Source: Ignavibacteria bacterium (GTDB lineage: Bacteria; Bacteroidota; Ignavibacteria; OLB7). Taken from it: 64,000 bases of DNA. The stretch covers positions 930,001-994,000 of the forward strand of contig JACKAE010000002.1 in the NCBI GenBank assembly GCA_020635205.1. The letters are read 5' to 3'. Of this stretch, positions 6,675-13,955 are shown piece after piece; position 1 is the first letter of the stretch, and each line of letters begins with the position of its first letter. A model generated the notes under the pieces. That model did no database searches, was not told the DNA's origin, and worked only from the letters and a program-made list of their open reading frames with translations. A program made the translations under genes and the position numbers.

Positions 6675-7520
6675 ATGGCCTGGTGGAATAGAACAAAGAA
6701 GAACATTGAGGATCAGCAGCAGAGAGAGATTCCTGACGGACTCTTTTTGAAGTGTTCTGGTTGTGGGTATATCATATACAAGCGCGAACTGGAGGAGAAT
6801 CTCTACACCTGTCCGGAGTGTGGAAAACATGCGCGGATAGGTTCGGATCAATACATCGAGTTTCTGATTGATGAGGGGACGTGGGAGGAGACAGATGGCG
6901 AGATGATCTCGGTTGATCCGCTGGAGTTTGTGGATGAACAACCCTATACTGAGAAACTGGAACGTGCCAGAAAGAAGACTGGATTGAACGATGCCATTCG
7001 AATAGGGACAGGGGATGTAAAGGGAAGGCGTATTTCGCTCGCGGTGATGGACTTTAGTTTTGTTGGGGGATCAATGGGGTCGGTAGTTGGAGAAAAGATA
7101 ACCCGCGCAGCCGACCGAGCGCGGAAGGAGCGTATTCCACTGGTAGTAATCACCGCAAGTGGTGGTGCGCGCATGATGGAGTCGGCAATCTCACTGATGC
7201 AAATGGCCAAGACTTCGGTTGCCTTAGCGCAGTTGGCTGAGGAAAAAATTCCCTACATCACAATTTTAACTCACCCAACAACGGGGGGGGTTACTGCATC
7301 GTTCGGAATGGTTGCCGACATTACCTTAGCTGAGCCGGGAGCGCTAATCGGTTTTGCAGGTCCTCGCGTTATCGAGCAGACAATTAAGAAGCGTTTACCC
7401 GATGGGTTCCAACGCTCAGAATTCCTGCAAGATCACGGCTTCGTGGACCACATCGTTCACCGAAAAGAGTTAAAGGATACGCTGGCGAGAATTCTATCGT
7501 TGCTTGGTTCGAGTTCGTAG
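6675..7520 (+). CDS. accD: Acetyl-CoA carboxylase carboxyltransferase subunit beta
   Basis: A 281-aa cytoplasmic subunit that, with AccA, moves the carboxyl group from biotin to acetyl-CoA for fatty acid synthesis. It begins with the expected four-cysteine zinc ribbon (Cys27, Cys30, Cys46, Cys49). The crotonase-type core follows, with the oxyanion-hole segments ASGGARM and TTGGVTASFG. The C-terminus is of normal length. accA is not in the window. No Shine-Dalgarno is visible because the repeat abuts the ATG. Confidence 0.96.
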   Translation: MAWWNRTKKNIEDQQQREIPDGLFLKCSGCGYIIYKRELEENLYTCPECGKHARIGSDQYIEFLIDEGTWEETDGEMISVDPLEFVDEQPYTEKLERARKKTGLNDAIRIGTGDVKGRRISLAVMDFSFVGGSMGSVVGEKITRAADRARKERIPLVVITASGGARMMESAISLMQMAKTSVALAQLAEEKIPYITILTHPTTGGVTASFGMVADITLAEPGALIGFAGPRVIEQTIKKRLPDGFQRSEFLQDHGFVDHIVHRKELKDTLARILSLLGSSS

Positions 7521-7618
7521 AGTTGAGAGTTTATAGAGAGAAGAGATGAGGATTTGTCCTCTCTCCAAAAGTTATTCGCCTGAGAAGAACACGTTATTCT
7601 ATCACAAATCCTGTCTGT

Positions 7619-8542
7619 ATGAATACTCCTGATCGTCCGCCCGTTCACATCATTGGCTTTCCGATGGATCTCGGAGCCGATCGCAGAGGTGTTGATATGG
7701 GGCCGTCCGCCCTTCGCATTGCTGAAATCGATAATCGTATTCGGCGACTTGGGTACGAAGTTTACGATGAGGGGGACGTTCCGGTAAGCAGACAAGAGGT
7801 GCTGACGCTTGAAAATCCGAAGTTGAAGTATCTCGGGCAGATTGCCGATTCGTGTGATAACCTTGCTAAGAGTGTGAAGCGCGTGTTGGATGAGGGTGGC
7901 TTCCCTCTTGTGCTTGGCGGAGATCACTCGATGTCGATTGGGACGATTGCAGGTGTTGCCGCACACTGTCGAGAGGAGGGGAAGCGGCTCGGTGTGATAT
8001 GGATTGACGCACACTCCGACATCAACACAGGAGATACTTCTCCAACGGGGAATATCCACGGAATGCCGGTTGCCGTTTCAATTGGCGTTGGTGTTCCAGA
8101 GCTGACGAATGTTGGGGGCGAGTTTCGGAAGTTGGAGCCGGAGAACATTGTAATGATCGGCTTGCGTTCTGTTGATCTGGGCGAAAAGCAGATCATCCGC
8201 GAGAAGAATATCAAAACCTACACAATGACCCAAGTAGATAAGCTCCGGATCGATCAGGTTGTTGAGGAGTCAATCGAATATCTGCGCGACCGTGTGGATC
8301 ACATCCACGTCAGCTTCGACCTCGATAGTGTCGACCCGACGATTGTTCCCGGTGTTGGAACCCCTGTTCCCGGTGGCCTCACATATCGCGAAGCTCACCT
8401 CGCAATGGAAATCATAGCAGAACGTGGAGCACTCAGCTCGCTTGAAGTTGCCGAAGTCAATCCAATTCTCGACACAAAAAATCAAAGTGCCCTCTTCGCC
8501 GCAGAGCTTGTAGCCTCAGCAATGGGAAAGAGAATTTTGTAA
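7619..8542 (+). CDS. rocF: Arginase
   Basis: A 307-aa ureohydrolase, most likely arginase (arginine to ornithine and urea). Manganese-binding motifs are complete: GGDHSMSIG, DAHSDIN and SFDLDSVDP. The N-terminus (IIGFPMDLGADRRGVDMGPSA) and the NIHGMP and GGLTYREAH segments fit arginases better than agmatinases, but the two are hard to separate by eye. It is a single gene between accD and panC, with 98 and 148 bases of spacing. Confidence 0.88.
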   Translation: MNTPDRPPVHIIGFPMDLGADRRGVDMGPSALRIAEIDNRIRRLGYEVYDEGDVPVSRQEVLTLENPKLKYLGQIADSCDNLAKSVKRVLDEGGFPLVLGGDHSMSIGTIAGVAAHCREEGKRLGVIWIDAHSDINTGDTSPTGNIHGMPVAVSIGVGVPELTNVGGEFRKLEPENIVMIGLRSVDLGEKQIIREKNIKTYTMTQVDKLRIDQVVEESIEYLRDRVDHIHVSFDLDSVDPTIVPGVGTPVPGGLTYREAHLAMEIIAERGALSSLEVAEVNPILDTKNQSALFAAELVASAMGKRIL

Positions 8543-8690
8543 AGGTATGCGGAAAAGCAAGCCAACAACGAGAAGCGAGTATTCAGGCGAGAGATATCTA
8601 TCTCTCGTCCAAACTCCTACACTCACCCACTCCGACACTTACTCACTTCCCACTCTATGAACTCTACGAACTCTCAACTCAAACAACTCA

Positions 8691-9521
8691 ATGCAGATAA
8701 TCAAAACAATTGAAGAGTTTCAGGATTGGCGAAACGGAGTGGAGAGTGGCCTTCAGATTGGTTTTACTCCGACAATGGGGGCATTGCACGAGGGGCATCT
8801 TGCCCACATTAGAAGTTTGCGGTTGGATGTTGACGTAGTTGTTGCGTCGGTTTACGTTAACCCATCACAGTTTGCTCCGGGTGAAGATTTTGAGAAGTAT
8901 CCTCGCGACCTTGAAGGGGATGGAGCAAAACTGCGTGATGCTGGGTGTGATATTCTCTTCTATCCGACCGACCTACAAATGTATCCTTCAGGGTATTCAA
9001 CCTACGTATCGGTTGAGGGAATTACCTCTCGGTACGAAGGATCGTTTCGGCCATCCCACTTCCGCGGAGTTGCCACGATCGTCTGCAAGCTGTTGAACAT
9101 CGTGCGACCTCACGTTGTTACCTTCGGGGAGAAAGATGCGCAACAAGTGGCGGTGATACAACGGATGGTTGCTGACTTGAATATGAGTGCAAAAATTCGG
9201 CTGATTCCAACTCTTCGTGAGGTAGATGGATTGGCAATGAGTTCTCGGAACGTTTACCTTTCAGAGAGTGAGCGGAGGGAAGCCTTGACAATCAACCGGG
9301 CACTTAACCGAGCCAAAGAGCTGATAGCTGAGGGGGAGGATGTTGCGTTCGTAGAAGCGGAGATGCGAGCAGCCATCTCACCGGAGTTCCGCTTGGACTA
9401 CTTCGATATTATTGACCCAGCTACTTTTGATAGTCCAGCAGATCAGAATGCCCCATTAATGGCTGTTTTTGCCGGTTATATCGGCACAACGAGATTAATT
9501 GATAACGTGCGGCTTCGCTAA
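8691..9521 (+). CDS. panC: Pantothenate synthetase
   Basis: This 276-aa enzyme joins pantoate and beta-alanine with ATP to make pantothenate. HIGH-like motif TMGALHEGH, the GSFRPSHFRGVATIV loop, the EKDAQQ segment and the closing KMSKS-like SSRNVYLS are all seen. Length is normal. panD lies 153 bases downstream, so both halves of the beta-alanine branch are together; panB is not in the window. Confidence 0.96.
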   Translation: MQIIKTIEEFQDWRNGVESGLQIGFTPTMGALHEGHLAHIRSLRLDVDVVVASVYVNPSQFAPGEDFEKYPRDLEGDGAKLRDAGCDILFYPTDLQMYPSGYSTYVSVEGITSRYEGSFRPSHFRGVATIVCKLLNIVRPHVVTFGEKDAQQVAVIQRMVADLNMSAKIRLIPTLREVDGLAMSSRNVYLSESERREALTINRALNRAKELIAEGEDVAFVEAEMRAAISPEFRLDYFDIIDPATFDSPADQNAPLMAVFAGYIGTTRLIDNVRLR

Positions 9522-9674
9522 GCGTACTTCTCCAATCCCATCGGTTTGCAACGCCCTGTTATTGCTGCAATCCCTTACCCCTTCGGCTCGTCAGTCAGCC
9601 GGAACTTTCTTAAGTTCAGCCCGTTTTGTACCACCCTCGATAGTTTTTGGGATTGATTTTTTCAGGAGAGTGTA

Positions 9675-10067
9675 ATGCAACGCTTCATGTTCAAGGCAAA
9701 AATTCACCGAGCAACAATTACGCAAGCAGACCTCAACTACGAGGGAAGTCTGAGTATCGACCAAACGCTGTTAGAAGCGGCGGACATTCTTCCGTACGAG
9801 AAGGTCGCAGTTGTCAACATCACCAACGGAGAGCGGCTCGAAACCTACGCAATTCCAGCCGAGCCAGGTAGTGGGGTGATCTGTCTTAACGGGGCTGCTG
9901 CCCGCAAGGGAAGTCCGGGTGATCTTATCATTATTATGACCTACGGAATGATGAGTGAGGAAGAGGCTCGGGCATACCGCCCTACTGTTGTCCACGTCGA
10001 CCGCAACAACAAGATGGTAGAAGTTACCCACGAGCAGGTTGCAGGGAAGGAGTATGAGTATGTCTGA
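9675..10067 (+). CDS. panD: Aspartate 1-decarboxylase
   Basis: Makes beta-alanine from aspartate using a pyruvoyl group formed by self-cleavage. The cleavage site Gly24-Ser25 is present in NYEGSLSID, as are Lys9 and the Tyr in the MTYG segment. 130 aa is close to the usual length. AGGAGAG precedes the ATG at a good distance. Its end overlaps the start of the next gene by 8 bases, so they are coupled. Confidence 0.96.
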   Translation: MQRFMFKAKIHRATITQADLNYEGSLSIDQTLLEAADILPYEKVAVVNITNGERLETYAIPAEPGSGVICLNGAAARKGSPGDLIIIMTYGMMSEEEARAYRPTVVHVDRNNKMVEVTHEQVAGKEYEYV

Positions 10068-10821
10068 TCTGATCGGGGTGATAATGGCAGCGGGGAAGGG
10101 GACGAGAATGAACGATCCCGAGCGGGCGAAGGTGATGTTCCGCATTGGTGACCGGCCAATGATTTCTCACGTGATAGATCGTGCGCACGATTGCGGAGCA
10201 GAACGGGTAATTCTGATTGTTGGCTACAAGGGAGAGGTTGTTCGCAATTGGATTGAGGAGGAGTTCCCTAATAGCTCAATCGACTTTGTAGAGCAGAGAG
10301 AACAACTCGGAACCGCCCACGCCGTGATGCAAGCTGTCCCGAAGCTGGAAGGATTTCTTGGAGATACATTAGTTCTCTCCGGTGATGTTCCACTCCTGAG
10401 TGGCGAGACATTGAAGCGGTTGATTCAACTCCACCGCGAGGAAGAGGCTGCCTGCACTCTGCTGACAGTGCTTGCCCCCGATCCAACTGGCTACGGTCGA
10501 GTTGTGCGGAATGAGAGTGGAGCGGTTACGCGGGTTGTTGAGCACAAAGATGCTACCAACGAGGAGCGTCTGGTGAAAGAGATCAATGCCGGTGTCTACA
10601 TCTTCCGGTCTCCTGACCTGCTTCGAGCACTTCCGCAAGTCCGCAATAACAACGTGCAGGGAGAATACTATCTCCCCGACGTTATCTCGATCCTTCTCAA
10701 CGAAGGGCAAAGTGTGGCCGCCTACTGCTCCGAGCAGTTCGATGAGATTCAAGGAATTAATACGCCAGACCAACTTGCCGAAGCCGACAAAGTATACCGG
10801 CAGATGATGGTAGGGGGGTAA
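10060..10821 (+). CDS. GlmU-like sugar nucleotidyltransferase, N-terminal domain only
   Basis: A 253-aa Rossmann-fold nucleotidyltransferase. It has the pyrophosphorylase signature MAAGKGTRM, the UDP-GlcNAc site pattern REQLGTAHAV, a catalytic metal Asp in LSGDVPLL and NAGVYIF. It matches the uridyltransferase half of GlmU (UDP-GlcNAc synthesis) but lacks the C-terminal left-handed beta-helix acetyltransferase half (GlmU is usually about 450 aa). The acetyl transfer would have to be done by another protein, or the substrate differs. The ATG at 10060 was chosen for its spacing from AAGGAG at 10047. Confidence 0.8.
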   Translation: MSDLIGVIMAAGKGTRMNDPERAKVMFRIGDRPMISHVIDRAHDCGAERVILIVGYKGEVVRNWIEEEFPNSSIDFVEQREQLGTAHAVMQAVPKLEGFLGDTLVLSGDVPLLSGETLKRLIQLHREEEAACTLLTVLAPDPTGYGRVVRNESGAVTRVVEHKDATNEERLVKEINAGVYIFRSPDLLRALPQVRNNNVQGEYYLPDVISILLNEGQSVAAYCSEQFDEIQGINTPDQLAEADKVYRQMMVGG

Positions 10822-10891
10822 TCTCTACAGGCCACATTGTTGTAGCACAATCGTTGCAGAAAACATTTCTCAACCTGATATAATTCTCTCA

Positions 10892-11290
10892 ATGAAAGTA
10901 TCCCACATTGGCATTGCCGTTCGTTCGCTTGAGGAGGCGGGGGTTAACTACGCTTCACTATTTGGCGAAGAGAATCTTCACCGCGAAACAGTTGAAGAGC
11001 AAGGGGTCGACATCCTCTCATTTCCTGTGGGGGATGCTGTTGTCGAGCTAACGGCGGCAACTCGTGATGAATCGCCAATTGCAAAGTTCATTGAGAAGCG
11101 TGGGGAAGGAATTCACCACATTGCCTTTGAAGTCGAGAATTTGCAGGAGGAACTGGATCGCCTGAAAGCTGCCGGCGTAAAACTGATTAACGAAATCCCG
11201 AGAGAGGGTGCTCACGACATGTTGATTGCCTTCATTCACCCCTCAAGTTATAACGGCGTGCTCGTTGAGCTTTGTCAGAAAAAAGGCTGA
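10892..11290 (+). CDS. mce: Methylmalonyl-CoA epimerase
   Basis: A 132-aa vicinal-oxygen-chelate protein that interconverts the R and S forms of methylmalonyl-CoA in propionate metabolism. It has the paired beta-alpha-beta-beta-beta modules, metal-ligand His in SHIGIAV and GIHHIAFEV, and the last Glu in GVLVELCQ. Length is right. The mutase is not in the window. Confidence 0.9.
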   Translation: MKVSHIGIAVRSLEEAGVNYASLFGEENLHRETVEEQGVDILSFPVGDAVVELTAATRDESPIAKFIEKRGEGIHHIAFEVENLQEELDRLKAAGVKLINEIPREGAHDMLIAFIHPSSYNGVLVELCQKKG

Positions 11291-11429
11291 TGTCAAACGG
11301 GAAGAAATTGCGATCAACGTATATCATCATTGTGGCCACGATATTGTCCCCTTTTACCTCTTGTCCGTTCCATTCCCCCTCCGTATACTTCGCGCCGGAT
11401 TGATCACAATCACACGGACAGTTTGCTCT

Positions 11430-11873
11430 ATGCAATCAACTCATTTGCTCACGCTTGGTTTGTTCTTCACTCTTCTCATCCTCGCCGGATGTGGAGGGGG
11501 AGGTGAAGAAGTCGAGAAGGAATTTCGCCTTTCAGAGACCCCAGCAAATGAACTTAGTCCGAAAGGGATGGGGAAAGATTTTATTGGTGATACTCTCGGG
11601 ATTTCCTTTCCAAGCACGAAAGTTCACTCCCCCGACAGTAGCAAAGTTGCTTGGTGTGAGGGGAAAACGCTCTTCGTCGCCGATGCTGATGGGAAAACTC
11701 AACAAGCACTCCACACCGAAGTGGAAGACTCATCTGTCTTCATCTGCTTTGCACCGAAGTGGGGAACGGATGGGAAGAGTCTGACATTTAAGGAGGGACA
11801 GAGAGTGCCGGGCGATACAACTATTCAGGTTGTCACAGTTGACATTACGCTTGGGCAGAGTGGAGAGGAATAG
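11430..11873 (+). CDS. Hypothetical lipoprotein, 147 aa
   Basis: The ATG at 11430 gives a clear lipoprotein signal peptide (hydrophobic core LLTLGLFFTLL, lipobox LAGC) followed by GGGG, typical of outer-membrane lipoproteins in this group. The rest contains a TolB-like beta-propeller blade signature (SPDSSKVAWCEGKTLFVAD) and a second, weaker one (DGKSLTF), about two blades, so it may be a small protein-binding lipoprotein. Function unknown. Confidence 0.75.
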   Translation: MQSTHLLTLGLFFTLLILAGCGGGGEEVEKEFRLSETPANELSPKGMGKDFIGDTLGISFPSTKVHSPDSSKVAWCEGKTLFVADADGKTQQALHTEVEDSSVFICFAPKWGTDGKSLTFKEGQRVPGDTTIQVVTVDITLGQSGEE

Positions 11874-11891
11874 TAGTGGGGTGTAAATAAA

Positions 11892-12173
11892 GTGGAGAAT
11901 TCTATCGGAAAGAAAATACGAGTGCGAGGTCGCGTGCAGCGGGTCGGTTTTCGCCTGTTCGTTCGAGATATAGCCGAGGCTTTCGACATCAACGGAACAG
12001 TCAGAAACTCTGCCGATGGGAGCGTGGAAATCGAGGCGAGTGGGAGTGAGGAAAACCTGCGAAGTTTTATCGAGCAGATTGAAATTGGACCGACCGGCTC
12101 GCGGGTTGAAGAAGTGGACGTGGTGACGTTATCGGGAGTTCCCGTGATTTCTGGCTTTCGCATTATTCCTTGA
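11892..12173 (+). CDS. acyP: Acylphosphatase
   Basis: A 93-aa ferredoxin-like fold enzyme that hydrolyses acyl phosphates. The phosphate-binding loop VRGRVQRVGFR with its catalytic Arg and the later catalytic Asn (GTVRNSADGSVE) are present. It starts with GTG at 11892, 18 bases after the lipoprotein gene, so the two are probably co-transcribed. Confidence 0.92.
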   Translation: MENSIGKKIRVRGRVQRVGFRLFVRDIAEAFDINGTVRNSADGSVEIEASGSEENLRSFIEQIEIGPTGSRVEEVDVVTLSGVPVISGFRIIP

Positions 12174-12298
12174 GTACTCGGTGCTCAATGCGAAGTGTTT
12201 AATATTCCAGACCTAAATTGGTGAGAGCTTCGTTCCAAATAGGCATGCCGCCAAACAGTTTCCGCAACCAGAACCGAACACGTTCTACAACTTAATTT

Positions 12299-13321
12299 AT
12301 GGGCACACAACACAACGTTCTAATTACTGGAGCCGGTGGTGAGATTGGTCACGGACTGATAAGACGCCTTGCAGAAGAGGGCTCCTTCAACATTGTCACC
12401 CTCGACCTGAAAGGTCTTAACCCCGAACTTGCCGCACTCTGTACAGCTTCCCACACCGGTGATGTGCTCGACGCAGGGTTGATCGCACAAATTTTTTCCG
12501 ACCACAAAATTGACGGTCTCTTTCACCTTGCGGCGATGCTCTCTTCAAGTGGTGAGAGAAATCCAGAGCGAGCGTTTGATGTGAACGTTGGTGGAACAAT
12601 GAATCTGCTGAAGAGTGCTGGCGAACAAGCTCGTCTGATTGGTCAGCACGTGAAGTTTATTTTCCCGAGTACCATTGCTGTCTACGGACTTCCCGATCCT
12701 GAGACGAAGCAGAGAGCGAACAAAGTAAAGGAGGATGAGTATCTCTTCCCGATTACAATGTATGGTGTCAACAAACTTTCGTGCGAACATCTTGGGAGAT
12801 ATTACGCTCACCACTACGGCGCACTTTCTGAGAAGAAGAGTCAGTGGAGTGTCGACTTCCGGGCACTTCGGTTTCCTGGGTTGATAAGTGCCCACACCGT
12901 GCCGAGTGGGGGAACAAGCGACTATGTTCCAGAGATGCTTCACGCAGCGGCTGCTGGGCAACCCTACGCCTGCTTTGCTCGATCCGACACACGCATTCCC
13001 TTTATGACAATGCCCGATGCCGTAGAGAGCATACTTCGTCTCTTCTTTGCCTCGCGTGAGGTGCTAACAACCACTGTCTACAATGTCGGAGCCTTTGCAC
13101 CCTCCGCTGCTGAAGTGGAGGCACTTCTGAAGGAGTCGTTCTCGGGAGTGGAGATCAGCTACGAAGTAAACGAGAGTCGCCAATCGTTTCTGGATACGTG
13201 GCCAGCAGATGTGGACGATACGGCGGCGCGAAACGACTGGGGACACAATCCGCGCCATGGGTTCCGAGAAGCCTTTGCTGACTACTTGATTCCGGCTTTG
13301 AGTGGTGCTCACGCTGATTGA
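12299..13321 (+). CDS. NAD-dependent epimerase/dehydratase, probable L-threonine 3-dehydrogenase
   Basis: This 340-aa extended short-chain dehydrogenase has NAD motif GAGGEIG (residues 11-17) and catalytic Ser-Thr/Tyr-Lys (FPSTIAVYG, YGVNK). The segment RFPGLIS...GGTSDYVPEM and the IPFMTMPDA segment are typical of SDR-type threonine dehydrogenases of Bacteroidota rather than sugar epimerases. It would oxidise threonine to 2-amino-3-ketobutyrate; the partner ligase (kbl) is not in the window. The same reading frame continues after its TGA into a short downstream frame (13367-13537). Confidence 0.75.
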   Translation: MGTQHNVLITGAGGEIGHGLIRRLAEEGSFNIVTLDLKGLNPELAALCTASHTGDVLDAGLIAQIFSDHKIDGLFHLAAMLSSSGERNPERAFDVNVGGTMNLLKSAGEQARLIGQHVKFIFPSTIAVYGLPDPETKQRANKVKEDEYLFPITMYGVNKLSCEHLGRYYAHHYGALSEKKSQWSVDFRALRFPGLISAHTVPSGGTSDYVPEMLHAAAAGQPYACFARSDTRIPFMTMPDAVESILRLFFASREVLTTTVYNVGAFAPSAAEVEALLKESFSGVEISYEVNESRQSFLDTWPADVDDTAARNDWGHNPRHGFREAFADYLIPALSGAHAD

Positions 13322-13366
13322 TCCGAAACTGCCGATCAGTCAATACTCTGCGAGGAAGGAAGAAAC

Positions 13367-13537
13367 TTGGCCGAAGCTCTTGTGTTATATCGCCAGAAAT
13401 TCGATCTTCGCGGCAAAGACAAGATCATCTGGGAGGCTGTAACCGAAATCTTTCCAGAGAGTCTTTCGAGCACTACAGAAGAAATTCCGTACACAACGAT
13501 TATTAGAGGGAGAAGATATCATGCTCTGGACACCTGA
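13367..13537 (+). CDS. Possible 56-aa protein upstream of the DUF2795 gene
   Basis: A frame starting at TTG 13367, seven bases after an AGGAAGG element, ends at 13537 and overlaps the next ATG by 17 bases. The product (AEALVLYRQKFDLRGKDK..., then IIWEAVTEIFPE) looks like real protein, with amphipathic helices and conserved-looking spacing. No family is recognised. The overlap suggests translational coupling with the acidic protein that follows. Confidence 0.45.
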   Translation: MAEALVLYRQKFDLRGKDKIIWEAVTEIFPESLSSTTEEIPYTTIIRGRRYHALDT

Positions 13538-13766
13538 ACTTGCACTGTATCTTGAAGAGGCCCCCTGGCCGGCAACTAAAGAAGAACTGCTCGATTTTGC
13601 CAACAGAACTGGTGCTCCGATGCAGGTACTCGAAAACCTTCAAGAACTTGATGACGAGGAGACTGAAGTCTTCGAGAGCATCGAGGATATCTGGCCTGAA
13701 GCTGCCAATCATGAAGATATTTACTTTGATGAAGACGAGGACGGCGATTACGACCTTGAGTATTGA
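13521..13766 (+). CDS. DUF2795 domain protein, 81 aa
   Basis: Residues 3-48 match the short DUF2795 domain (ELALYLEEAPWPATKEELLD, GAPMQVLENLQEL), a helical module of unknown function found in many bacteria, often as a tiny acidic protein. The last 30 residues are strongly acidic. There is no export signal. A strong terminator lies 42 bases downstream. Confidence 0.8.
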   Translation: MLWTPELALYLEEAPWPATKEELLDFANRTGAPMQVLENLQELDDEETEVFESIEDIWPEAANHEDIYFDEDEDGDYDLEY

Positions 13767-13807
13767 GCCGAACTACTATCCCGTCGTTAGCAGGGCCGAA
13801 TGTTTGT

Positions 13808-13855
13808 CCGGGAAGTTTTGCTTCACCTACGGGAGCATTCTTCCCGGCTTTTTTT
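13808..13855 (+). terminator. Rho-independent terminator after the DUF2795 gene
   Basis: CCGGGAAG (13808-13815) pairs with CTTCCCGG (13840-13847), followed by CTTTTTTT. Confidence 0.85.
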
Positions 13856-13955
13856 GTTATAGGAGGGAAGGGGGACGGTCATAGTAATCGACGAGGAGAA
13901 ATTGCTGAGTGTATGTCTCAGGTAGGCTAACAGATTTCACGAAGAGACTGTGTGA

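Noticed and set aside
10854..10884. TTGCAG ... TATAAT promoter-like pair before methylmalonyl-CoA epimerase
   Set aside because: Spacer is 19 bases and the -10 is only 7 bases from the ATG; chance match more likely than a leaderless promoter.
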